Assembly: GCA_004764695.1 (NCBI GenBank)
Contig: SMSO01000025.1
Coordinates: 4,814,862 to 4,878,861, forward strand
DNA: 64,000 nucleotides
From: Schizochytrium sp. TIO01
Lineage: Eukaryota; Sar; Bigyra; Thraustochytrida; Thraustochytriidae
Reading direction: 5' to 3'
A model generated the notes under the pieces. It did not search any database. It worked only from the letters and a program-made list of their open reading frames with translations, and was not told where the DNA came from. The translations under genes were made by a program, and so were the position numbers. The stretch's first letter is position 1, and every line of letters starts with the position of its first letter. This document shows, in pieces, positions 1 to 11,600 of this stretch.

Positions 1-626
1 GCTATCCTCAAGTTATTCCGCGTTTGTTGCAAGAACAGCGGAGTGGCCTCTCCCTATCTATGTGCGTGCCCCGCGATCTCTGCGTCTCTAATCCTAGCTA
101 TTAGCCGGAGTCCGCTGTATGCTGTATGCTGTCTGTTGTCTCTGTTGGTTAATTGATTGATTGATTATTGTGCGCTTCTTTACAATTACGCCAGTCAGCT
201 GTTTCTTAGTCTCTGCTTATCTGCTATTTTGTTGGCTCGCACGTGCCGCCAGAACTGCCTCTGCGCATTCGCACACATGAGTTCATTACATTACTCTTGA
301 GAAAGAAAACCAAATTCAAAATTAAATTTTAAAATATTGTTTGTCAATAAATGTGAGATGATATAGCTATATGATGAACATCATGGTGAAATGAAAAAGG
401 AAGAAAGTGGTCTCACGGAAAGAAAGTTTCTCTCTTTCTTTAAATTCTCAAAATTGCTGAGTAACATAGCACTTAGCTGTGTGTCATTCAGAGAAGACAG
501 TGCTTTGGGCTTGCATAGTTGGGAGTCCTGTTGATCTCTTTGCTACAGACACAAAGTTCGAGATGGGGCTCTGACTCTGAACTGCGCAAGAAACTTTAAA
601 AAGGTGCAGACGAAGTGCGGAAAGAG

Positions 627-673
<47 letters not shown>

Positions 674-2893
674 GCGTTTGCCTACCTACCAACTCACTCC
701 CTAGGTAACTAACTTCTAGAAAGGTATGGATCAACAAGCAAGGTTAGGCGGCCTCATCCTTTCGAATGATAAATCAGGCATAGAGCTTTGTCCGAAAGAA
801 AAGAGTGGTTTCGTTCACTTGGAACCGAAGAAAAAACCATTTTGTTTGGTGGCTGCTCGTCAGTACACAGGTATATAGGCAGTGCTACTACTCACTTCCG
901 GCGCGAGATATAGAATAAATTAGAATATTTATTTACTTGACCGTGACCCTAGCGCCAGAATTATATTACGGAACAAAAACTATGCAACGCACATGCCCTT
1001 TCTGCCGATTGTGGTCTTTATGTATACTCAGCTTGAATCTTTTTGACTTTTATAGCCACAAGCTTGCAAATGCTTAAACCTCGAGGGTGCACAAGCTGTT
1101 GGTTTAGCCTTTTCAAAGCAGCTAAAGTGGAAAATCATAATTGTCCTAGGTACTTACTTCATCGCGGTCTTCGGGCTTAGGTGTAAGCTTGAACTACTAC
1201 CTATTAGCTCTGCAAATGACGAGCGAGAGAGCATCCTTGACAAACCAAGCCATAAAAGTACGAAGAAGCAGTGACAACAGATTGAAGCTGCGATCAACCG
1301 CAATCGTCTTCATTTTCATCGTCTTCTACTGAGGAAGATTCATGTTTAACTTCTCTTATTATCTTCTCCGAAACATGCCCATAAAATATAATAGATGGGA
1401 CCGTGACTACCTTTGAGATAAACATTTCTTTAATTTTTTAATTTTTTAAATTTAAATAATAACAATAATGATAAAATTTTGTTCGATGGTACGAATGAAA
1501 AGATCGCACAGGCTAATTACTAACTACCTAGTCTCCCTCCTTCGTGTATGCAGAGGACAAATTTTCGTAACAATGCAAATGGCTGCTAGTATATCTCAAC
1601 GTGTTCTCTTCCTATACCATTCAAACGTGATGCTAACACTAATGCTACATAAATCTGGCAGTCAGTTGCCTTGCGAGTGAAACTTCGCATAAGTGGTGGT
1701 AGTATCACTAATAGCACTTTAATATCCTATCAAGTTACAAAAGGCGACTATACATAGAAGCCTATACACTTTTAAAATATATATTTTGTTATGATAGAAG
1801 AAAATAACTTCTTTTTTTAACAATAGAAATCATTATACAACTTACTTGTGTGTATTCAATTGGCTTATATGCCAGTGGTGTGATATTACTGGCAACGAGA
1901 CAGCCGCCTTCGACCGCCAAAAATTATGCAATCTCAGAACATCGAAGTTCATGCAATCTCTGGCAGTGTCAGTATTATGATTGTCGAGAGGCGTGTGTGT
2001 TTCTAACCAGACATGCGAATATCATTATAAACCCAAAACGTAATTCTCGCCCAAGAACATGAATAATACTGCAGTGCACATTTCCGTGGATAGCGATTAT
2101 GATTCTCGATTTCTCTACCCCCTACCTATCTACTATCTACTACTAAGACCAACTAAATAAAGAGGCACCTGCTATTCAAAACCTCCAGGGTTGTGAAGAG
2201 GTTATTCCTCGTTTTGGCGGCGGCAAAACTTAAGGTGTTGTCGGAAGTATCATTCATTTTGACTGGTGTGATGACAGCAACCTCAATCGATCCACCTCCA
2301 ATAAGCTCGCTGCTAATATCTACCTAGTGAGAACATATTCAGTCAATTGGCAGACAAAGTATAATGCAGAACAGAATCTCCTTCAGCTCAATGCAACCAA
2401 TGTTTCAAGAACCAGACTCCCAAAGTTGCAAGAATCGGGCGTTGCCAAAGGGACACCTTCCTACTAGGTAGGTAGAAATTGGCTTCCCAATCACACACAT
2501 GCTTCTCAGATCCTGCGATATGGGTGTACGCGAAGTGGATAACCACCCTTACAGATCTCTCCCAGTTCTTGCGGAATTAATGAATTAATGTCAGAAAATA
2601 AAACTTGTTGTATCACAGTCTGTGCAAGTCTGCACTAGGCTCTAAATTCTTCACGTTGCAAGGAGCGACTTTACAAAACTTCATTATGATCGTGTTGGGC
2701 TAAGAACCATACCTCGGCGTCTCCTAGCAAACAAATAAGAGTTGTGTACTAAGTAAAAATTCTACTTTGATTATTCCGAGAATCCCAATGGGTGTGAAGC
2801 GATGGCAAAAGACATGCGATGACGTTAGATTGTAGCGAGGATTTGAAAGATTGATGTTTAGATTTAATTGGATAAAGAATTTTTTAACTCGAT
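1..2893. other. Gene-poor left-end region
   Basis: No gene is recognisable in these 2.9 kb. It holds a TTTC microsatellite (627-673) and scattered CTAC/GTAG blocks (near 680, 1527, 2118-2150 and 2460). Short open frames at 1468-1680 and 1850-2062 show no recognisable family. Around 1514-1555 on the + strand a TACTAAC heptamer is followed by a pyrimidine-rich stretch and CAG, which looks like an intron 3' end. A terminal exon of an unseen + strand gene is therefore possible but unproven. Confidence 0.5.
627..673. repeat. (TTTC)n microsatellite
   Basis: About 11 tandem copies of CTTT on the + strand. It is the same unit as the larger AAAG tract at 43411, in opposite orientation. It forces a run of Lys/Glu/Arg codons on the minus strand, so an open frame there is an artefact. 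Confidence 0.97.
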
Positions 2894-5800
2894 CTACTCT
2901 TCGGCTTTGTTTTCTTCAGAGCCTGTATTAATCTTGGAGTCTGCCTCTTTTGCAGCCTCCAAGCGCTGCACAGTCTTTGATTTACCTGCAGAGGACTCCA
3001 ATGAGGAGATTCTCTCTTCAAGCTGTGCAACATGCCGTTTGTAGGCCTCTTCATATTTTTCTTGACGTAAAAGATCGAGTTGAGCTCGTAGTTCTGCATT
3101 TTCTGCCTTGAGAGCCTGAATTTGCTGCATAACATCCTCGCTAGCCTCTCCAACTCCCTCGGGAAGAGCCAATCCAAGGTTCCGGCAAATGGTAGGATCA
3201 CGATTGGAAAGGGGCTTGACATTGCAATCTTCCCATGGCTTAATGAAGACCTCAAACTTAAGTTCAACAGAATCGAGATAATCCAGGAATTCCTGGTCTA
3301 CTGACTCCACATGAAGGATCTCAGTGTACTCGAGGTTAACATCACGCTTCTTACCACCTGTGGAGATAGCATCTGTGGAGTAGCGCTGGCCATAGAACTC
3401 AAACTCCACACGAGCTTCAGCAACTGGAGTGGCAAGATGCGAAAGGCGGCCAATCTCAATTTTATAGGTCCAAGGTTTTCCTATAAGATCTGAAGGATCG
3501 TCAATGTCATCAGGTTTCTCATCCGAATCCGGTGAGGCCATGGGTCTCCAGAATACCTCGAGCTCGCCAATCTTATCATATGGAATGACAGACTTCATCA
3601 AATCTAGAGTGCTTTCCTCTTCGTCTGTCTCCATGCAAAGCGTACAGTGAAGCAGAAAGTTGGTGCAGGTACCAATCTGATAAGAACTGTCAAAGAGCAT
3701 TTTAACAATTTCTTCATCGGCCGGAACCTCGTAGGGATCCTCCTTCCACTTAAGGGCCTGAATTTGATCTTTCAGAATGTTTAAGTTGTCTTGAAGCTCA
3801 AATGGATCAAGGAATACGACTGTACTCGTCTCTGTGTCAGTGACTTGTACTTTGACATCCGGCACAAGCTTTTCACGGGGGTGCTGCAGACTTAGCTTGA
3901 ATTCAAGCATTCCACGGCCGACCTGTGCACACATATGCTCCATTTGACGAATAATAGGAACTGTGTTGAGCATGGTCTCATCGATGGCCTTCCAGGCTTC
4001 CATGGCTTGCTTCTTGGAATCAATGTCTTCAGCTGAACGACCTTCGCGCTTCATTTTCTCTAATTCCTCCTGGAGTTTCCGTTTGTCTTCTTCAAGCTTT
4101 CGGGCCTGTTCCTGGAATGCACTATCCTTGGCACGCATTGCTTGATGGTATTCTTGAATAGCCGTACGAGCATCAGGCTCGTCTTCATCGCGCTCCTCGC
4201 CTGGATGTGCAAATCGGAACATCATGATATCAGTCCCGATTACAACACGGTCAAACTTCTCTAGTTTGACACGTTGCCCCTTCTCCACAACTTTGCCGTT
4301 GTGGTACACTGAACCCTCTCCGCCAACAAGATATACCTCTTCTGGGCCTTTCTTCTCAAACACACAGTGATCATCAACCATGTCCATATTGAGTGGCTGG
4401 ATATCACCCTTACTACGGCCAAATGAAGTCGTATCTTGAGCAAAAATGAACAAGAATCGACGATCTCTAAAGCTGTCTTCGTCTAGGTTGACCAAATGAG
4501 GATGCTCTGGATCTTCTTCGAACCAGCTCAAAGCAATGCCACGGCTTGAGTACTGTTGCTTCTGCTTTTCCATTTCTTGTTGCTTGTGCAAATCTGCCTC
4601 GCCCTTCATTTCGCTCACAAGCTGAGCCTGCTTCTCGGCAAGCATACGGTTCATCTCCTCCATATCCATGCCGCCACCACCACCGCTGCTCTTCAGAGCC
4701 TCGATCATCGCCTTCATCTTTTCTAACTCCTCCATGAGCTGCATCTCGCGCTTGGATTGAGCTGAAGTTGCCTTCTTTGGCTGTAGTTTGATAACTGAAG
4801 CATTTCTACAGAAAATGGGGGGAGGGGGTACGTGTAAATCACGGATTTTAGTAGTTAGTATCGTCTTGCATGAGCATGTAACGAACCCGGCTGGAGCATG
4901 TGCGATTTTACTGTTGTATGTTCAATTTAACTTACTTGGCAAAAGTCAACGTTGCAAATGTGTAGTTTAAGTACGAAACCTCAGGACGAATCTGTTGTCA
5001 ATGCAATGTAATCAAAGGAGTTAGTATGCGACTGGCTTCCTCTAAACATGGATAATAGTTCTTTGTTTGTTTCTAGCAATAAGCGTCGATCTTTGCGAGG
5101 GAGGTGCTTTGACGCCAGCCATACCCCATAATATCCGGTTTTTGCACCCACAGCATTGCATTTAAGGGAAACTTACTGCAGTAAAAAGATAAGAGCGACT
5201 GATAAGGATAGTGTCCTTCAGAAATTTCGACAAAAAGTATGTGTTGCAGCCGGGAATAGACTGTCCGGGCTTGAGTTTCTTCTCCTGTACGGCTTTAGCC
5301 ATCTTTAGGAAAAAATTGGACATCTCTGAGAGAGAAAGGTTAATTTTTTTACCCTGGTCCTGAAGCTCTTTCGTCTTGCTTTGGTCTGAATGAGGACCCA
5401 AGTACTTGTGCTCAATATCTCCGTTTTCATACACAATCTTTTTGTAATTTGCATAGACGATATCACCAGCAGGCTCAGTACCTGCCAAATCACACACATA
5501 GACACGACCGCGTTGCTTGGTTCCTTTGATGGAAGGGTGTGGCATTTCAACCTCCAATGTCATGATACAATGTCCACGAGTAGATTGATGGTTAAATTGA
5601 GTTGGCGCAATTGCCTTGCGAGCATTGGCTGCCATAAAAGCTTTACGCAAGTCATCCCAGGTGTCCAAAACAGCAGACTCGCACCAATCGATATCCATGA
5701 AGCCATCAGCATCCTTCTTCATACCAGTTTTGTAGTTCATTTCCTTTGCCATAGGAGACATCAAGTCGCGAACAGTGTCAACAACATTTTGAAAGTACTT

Positions 5801-6310
5801 CATGGTAACCTTCCAGCCATCCTCCTTCTGCTTGAACACTTCGTAGGCAAGCTGAGGAAAAATTCCCCATAGCGGATGCGGTTCAGAGTGCTTATACCAA
5901 GCCTCTGGGATGTCAGGAGCATCAGGACCAAAAACAGTAAATGTCTTACCAGAACCAGATAGACCGTAGGCAAATAGCACGACGGAGTTTCCAGCCATGA
6001 GATCAGCGTAAACCTTTGTACCGACCCTTTGGTATGCCATCTCCTGATTTACAAGGACCATGTCATCTGCAGCGGCCTGCTCCTCAGGCGATGGACTTCC
6101 TTGACCCTCAGGACCAGTAAGATGCCGACTGTAACCATAGGCAGACCACCAGGAGTAGGAAAAACCAAACCGGTTCGTTGAGTATTTGGAGTTCAAAAGT
6201 TCTACCTCACCGTTTTCGTCATCAAGCTGCGTCATCTTTACACCAAGCTGGTCATCTTTGGTAAATGGTCTGCATCTTACACAGACCTTGATACTGACAC
6301 CGTCCGCCAT
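2894..6310 (-). CDS. Divergent FHA-domain kinesin (kinesin-3-like), three exons
   Basis: Microtubule motor protein of 1033 residues by my splice model: exon 1 at 6310-5177, microexon 4991-4936, exon 3 at 4805-2894. The frame is consistent throughout (1134+56+1912 nt = 1034 codons including stop). The motor spans about residues 5-415: P-loop GLSGSGKT at 116-123, switch I-like NHQSTRGH at 240-247, switch II DLAGTE at 274-279. The microexon encodes the IRPE segment that normally follows the YLFTA strand. A coiled coil follows, then an FHA domain (about 500-595, with SFGRSKGD and an N-G turn), a conserved post-FHA region and a C-terminal coiled coil (about 950-1010). FHA after the motor is typical of kinesin-3 (KIF1/Unc104), known for vesicle transport, but no PH domain is seen. 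The P-loop and switch I deviate from consensus and the motor carries a Gly/Pro/Glu-rich insert near 60-85. Cargo is unknown. Confidence 0.9.
4806..4935 (-). other. Intron 2 of the FHA kinesin gene
   Basis: 130-nt intron, read on the minus strand. The donor is GTAAGT directly after the microexon. A perfect TACTAAC branch point lies at 4860-4854, about 48 nt before the acceptor CTGTAG at 4811-4806. Splicing completes a split Lys codon and restores the kinesin frame into NASVIKLQ. Confidence 0.88.
4992..5176 (-). other. Intron 1 of the FHA kinesin gene
   Basis: 185-nt phase-0 intron, read on the minus strand. The donor is GTAAGT at 5176-5171. A perfect TACTAAC branch point lies at 5026-5020, about 30 nt before the acceptor ACAACAG. 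Without splicing the frame would end four codons later at a stop, truncating the motor before its last strand. Confidence 0.88.
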
Positions 6311-8690
6311 TGTTTTAGTTTGAAGACTTCACAACTACACAACACTCTTTACAAAAAGGAACTTTAGCGCACTGTATTCTTGCAAGTGAACTTTCCAGAT
6401 CTAGCCAAACTTTGACTTCTCCAAATCTTCGACGTAAAGATTGAGTATGGCTCCCTTGAACTAGGCACTATCCTGTTGCACGTCTTCAGCTTCTTAGACT
6501 GATTCAACTTTCACGAAAGCTGGTGGAAATATCTAAAGAGATGCTCAACCGCCTTTAAGTTTACAGCTGGGTTCGCCGGTCAGCGCCCCGCCCACCTTAC
6601 GACCTTGCGGTTGCTCCACACGCCACCACCGCTGCCCAAATGGTGTATAAAGGTATGCTGCCCCGTCCATGGACTGGGTAATGCTAACAGTCTTTGCAAG
6701 TTGGCAAGTTATAAGACATAAGAGGAGAGGAGCTTACAAATTTTCGACACCCTGTAATTTTGGCCAGAGAAAGAATTATTCAACAGACCTATGCGCAGTT
6801 AATACACCTAAGCACCAGCTAAGAATACCTACCTATCTATCACTTTCCTTGCTATTAAAAAAACACAGAGGAAATAAGAATACCAAAAATAATTCGCCTA
6901 TTGCTTATGTAGGCGATAGGGACAGACTCCACCTTCCCAAAACCGATATGCAACTTAATTCGATACAAAAGGGTCAGCCAAGCGAACCAAGTTTCTCCAG
7001 ACTACTCAGCCTGCCAAGCCTCTTAGCTCTCTCTCACAGAGAGAACAAATTTTAATCTTTGCCAGGATTACTTTTTAAGTCAGCATGTTTTTATTTTTTA
7101 TTTTCAATAATACCACCCATTACACTGTTGCGCTCTCGCTTTTTTACCGTTGAAATCTGATAAAGTCCTCTTTTCTTTTCTCTGCTCTACCCGCAGGGTC
7201 ATAATAGTGCCTAATTAGTACCCACCTACCTACCTAGTAATTTTGAGAAGTAGTTCCAGCACCAGCAGTCATGATTGCTTTTCTTTCTTTCTCTAGCTAG
7301 GTAACCTACCAACCTGCTTATTCTTTACCCACGTAGAAGAATGGCTCAGAATGTAAGTGACTAGCAGTAGGTTTTACTGGGAAACTGACAGTTGTGCATA
7401 GCAGATGAAAAACGATTCGTTACGCAGAGAATGTACTACACACTCTTTCTTTAAAATCAAAAGACCTTAGTGTATGCAGTCGAAAACCTCAGCTTTGAGT
7501 TTCTATCATGGTTATAAATTTGGTTTTAGATTTTTTCCCTTTCCAGTGGAAACAGAGTCGTTTCTACCTTTGGAACTCTCAGAACCACTTTACTTACTTT
7601 CTTTAATTAACACGGCTTAATAAATCTTTTCTCGCACTTTGCACTGTCCCAAGGCTTAATTCCATATAAATGATTAAGTTAACGTGAAATCGCGTGAAAT
7701 AATTGAATGGAATACTCTTAAAACTTTGTTCAAGCAGGTAACTTCAAGTAATGTTGTCTCGACTTGTTTTCCTCTTCGTGATCGTACATACTTAACCTTA
7801 GCTAGCGCGAGGTAATAAGAGATACATTAGTACATATAAATATTGCCTAGTAGATGTTCTTTAAACCCGGAACAGCAAACAGAGACAGCAATCAATAAAG
7901 ACATCCACGTTAAAATAGATCTGCTGGCTTGAGACATCTTGGCGAATAAGACACAGGTTGATAAAACCAAGGAATAGACAAACACTCTGTCACATAAAAC
8001 TGGAGCTTGATTAAGCATCTCAAACATAATGATACCAAATGGTTATACTAAAAGTCAATATGTTTTATGAACGAAGACTCTGCTAGTACCGTAGAGCCAG
8101 GTATGTAGACTATAAAATGTAATCATACCTACTAATACTTATCCTAGCTAGGAATACATATACCTACCGAGCATTAAAGGGCCATGAAAAGGAGAAAAGA
8201 AGATAGATAGTGAAGATAGATCCTTAGAGAAGCAGACCAAACTTTAAAGGGGCTGCTTCTCTTGCACTAGGGCGTCTCTTGTGCGCAGGAGAGGGCCTGA
8301 ATCCTCTCCTCCTGTGGACACCGAGAAGTAGACGTGCCAGGCCCTAGTGCTTGAGCCTTCTTCTCGCGCATTCATTCTTATCTTCTGCTTGTTCTTCTTT
8401 CTCACAAGTTGGCCAGCATTTATCAAGCCCAACCAGCTTGGACCGACGTGAATCCACCAATACACAGACGCGTGTGTATCAAAACTTGCAAGAGAAACTA
8501 GGTGCAATCATATTCTGACTCAAACGAGGAGTACAAGAACATAAGAACAAGACTAAAGTTTGGAGGGGGGTCCCACAAAATATTTCGTTGTCGTCATAAA
8601 CAGTCCTGTTGTAGACTTTGTAAGTCACCCTTCTGCGCAACCTTTGCTTCATCTGCTGCTGCCATATAGAGACATCCAAGAGTGGGCGCC
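6311..8690. promoter_or_regulatory. Divergent spacer between FHA kinesin and TRAPPC9
   Basis: 2.4 kb holding the 5' regions of two divergent genes. It contains a GC-box-like CCCCGCCC (about 6585), a TATAAA-like sequence (about 6645) and CTAC/GTAG blocks near 6825, 7222, 7303, 8105 and 8160. An ATG-initiated open frame at 6669-7055 (128 codons) has no recognisable domain and is not called as a gene. Confidence 0.55.
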
Positions 8691-11600
8691 ATGGATCCTC
8701 TGGGCTTCGTTAGGGCTCGTCGTCCAACTTCGATCCGTGGCCTCATGACTGGCGAAACCACCGCCAACACGACTGCCAATGCAGATAAACTGGATCTGGG
8801 GGTGCAGCTTCCTCCAGGATCTATCCTCGGTCAGCCTCTTGTCCGTCATGCTTGCATTCGCATTCTTGTCGTACCTGTAGGCCCCATCAGCGTAAGTACG
8901 TTTGGAAACTACTTTTCTAGTCTGTGCAGATTTACAAAACTATCTCTTCAACTAGTGACACCTTACCCAGGATCTGGCGACTCCGATGCAGTGCCATGGC
9001 GCAGCTGGCAAGAAGGCTCACTCCGCTTCAAATTTGTAGTGCAGGGTAGCGCAGGCGAAGATCAAGCACAAAGCCTCGGCGAACTGGGCTGGCACACGCT
9101 GCAACCTCATCGTCGAATTTCGGCAGTGATTGGAATCTGTGACTGGCCCAAGGTCAAAGATATAGACGCTGCACTCAAAGAATTCAATGCTATAGTCGCA
9201 GAGTATCCTGAGGGTACACTTTCACGTTGGTGTGCCTTCAACGTGCCCGACCCACAATCTATGGATCAAGATGCTCTTGCTAAGTTGCTGAGCTGTGGAA
9301 TGGAGATTTTTGACGCAGAGAAACGCTATGAAGATGGCAGTTCAAGCTTTGACCTTCGTATGGAAATGATCTTGTGTAACCTTTCCACGACGCTTCTTGA
9401 AAGGTATGACAAAATCGTTAGTGAGGGACGCGCACTTTGCGCACAAATCGAAGATAGATCTAAACCCTTACCACAGATTTCCTCAGAGGCTCCACAGACT
9501 GATTCATTTCTGAGCATGATCATGCATGGTGCTACATACCCTGGAGATGAAGCTATTGCACAGCGGATTAGTGATCAAAAGACTCGGACGCGCATGGCTG
9601 GTCGCCTCAAAGCCTGGATTGCTGGTTTTGCACTTCTTGCAGCATCTCCACAAGATGCGTTGGAACTCTATAATGCTGCAATTCGAAATTGCACCATGGC
9701 CTTGGATGTGCCTTGGCAGGCAGTAGCACTTGAAGGCAGTGCATCAGCTCTCTACCTGGCTCGTCTCTATCCGAATGAGGACCCGCGATTCCTTTCAGAT
9801 GTCGCTGAGGCCTTGCGTCAAGCCGCAACCTTTTATGCTAAGCAAGTTGACTTTTGGCCACTTGAAGCTGATGTGTCATTAAAACTTGCTGCTTATTCGC
9901 CTACAGATTCTGTGCGTGTACTAGCCGCATTATCAAGCAAATCTGCTATGCATCTGCATGCTGCACAGGCAAAATGTATTGGTAAGCATGGGGGTGCACT
10001 GAACTCAAGCAATGCCGAGAATGCCCTTAGTGACGAGGAGAAAGAGTTGCGTAAAGCCTCCGTCCTTTTTCGTGATATTTGCATTCAAAGTGCGATGCTA
10101 TTTGAACATCGCGGGTTTTCACGGAAGTCATCTTTCATGCTCCAGCAAGCAGCATCGCACGAGTACAACTGGACCGACGGGTTAGTTCTTTTCCAACTTG
10201 CTGGTGAGCGACTTGGGATCCTTCCTCGGTTTTCTATTGGTAACAACGAATCGGATGTGTTGCGAGGTATCGACGTATCTGATCAGAAGTCTAAAAACTT
10301 TAGAAAGGACCGCTCTGCATGGCGCGAATTGAAACAAGTGATGCTACAAACCTTGGTCGATGCCGCTCAAAATGCTGGTCATGGCCAATTAGCCATTGAC
10401 TACACACTTCAACTTTTACAGCTTTTACAAGAAAACAGTGAGACAAACCAAGATGAGCTTTCTGAAGTTATTTTGTCATGTGTTGGTTCTGGCGGATTCA
10501 CGTATCTGCATCGCCCCTGCCCCTTTCCAATAATCGATGCTATGACTTTGATTGACGCACCTCCTCCCCTTGAGCTCCACAAACGCTCTCGGAAACATGG
10601 GAGCTCTAGTGCCTCACCCGTCTCGTTATTTTACTCTCCATTTGCGGCACAGGATGGAAAGCCAAAGCTTGACAAGACTTGGGCCCAAAATGAAATTTTC
10701 AGCGTCATGGTGACCTTGTCGAATCCTATGTCATTTCCCGTAAGAGTAGATTCAATTTCCCTCGATATTGACCCAGGCGTGAATGTCGAGTGTCATCGAG
10801 CCTCTCTTCGCTTGCGACCTCGTGAGCGGGGCCACAGAGTATCACTGTCAGCTCGTCCCTTGGCAGAAGGTAACTACATAATTCGAGGTTGCAATGTTTC
10901 AGCCATGGGCCTCAAAAGTCACCACCCAATTGCAGAACCTTTTAATGTGCTCATCGTCCCAGCAATGCCATGTTTGAGTTTCGAGCACCTTACGCACCGG
11001 CAATCAGTAGCGCTCAAAGGAACAACCGAATTATATGAAGGTGAACTTTTCCCGATTGAGTGCGAAATGCATGGTACGTCAGGAGTAAATATTACCGACA
11101 TTGAGCTCACTGGCGCAGTTTCCTTTGAGGCTCCAAATGCAGAAATATATCGACAGAACCTTGTTCCGCCTGAATATAATAGCTCAAGTAGAAGCTCTCT
11201 ACTTCAAGTTTTTGCTATCGAGGGCAATGACGACGGGGACTCGAACAGCGAATACTCCTCTGCGTCTTCAGTCACAGACTACCTCATCACATCATCTTCG
11301 AAGATTGAATCACAACGGTCAAAAGTTCAACGTGTTATTCTCGGTCTTGATGACACCAATAGTAAGCTGCAGCAAGCTCTGCAAACGCTGGGTGGGGAAC
11401 TTTCAGTACCTCAACGCTTTCAGTTGATGCTACAGGCTCGCCGGGGGTGTAAAAATGCTGCTTTGCAAATGACTTACAGTGCCGCAGATTTAGACTTTGA
11501 GCGACGCTACAACATGTCATTTGATCTTCATGTCCAGGCGTGCATGCATGTTATTTACGTAAATATCCTTCAAGATCCTGTCCGCGCCAATGATAGTTCG

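Noticed and set aside
2700-2716. Shared 16-mer CTAAGAACCATACCTC at about 2700 and about 20957
   Set aside because: One exact 16-mer match within 64 kb is near chance expectation and the flanks do not align.
6669-7055. ATG-started 128-codon open frame downstream of a TATAAA-like sequence
   Set aside because: The TATA-like site is only about 20 bp before the ATG, the translation has no family resemblance and low-complexity Leu/Ser runs, and it lies in a divergent promoter spacer.
8682-8690. Upstream GTG extension of TRAPPC9, and similar GTG/TTG extensions of other genes (22844, 39446, 58835, 59252, 60995)
   Set aside because: Nuclear eukaryotic genes start at ATG in almost all cases; the first in-frame ATG fits the family N-termini.
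8893-8898. GTAAGT within the TRAPPC9 coding region as a possible intron donor
   Set aside because: The protein pattern typical of the family reads straight through and no TACTAAC/acceptor pair follows.
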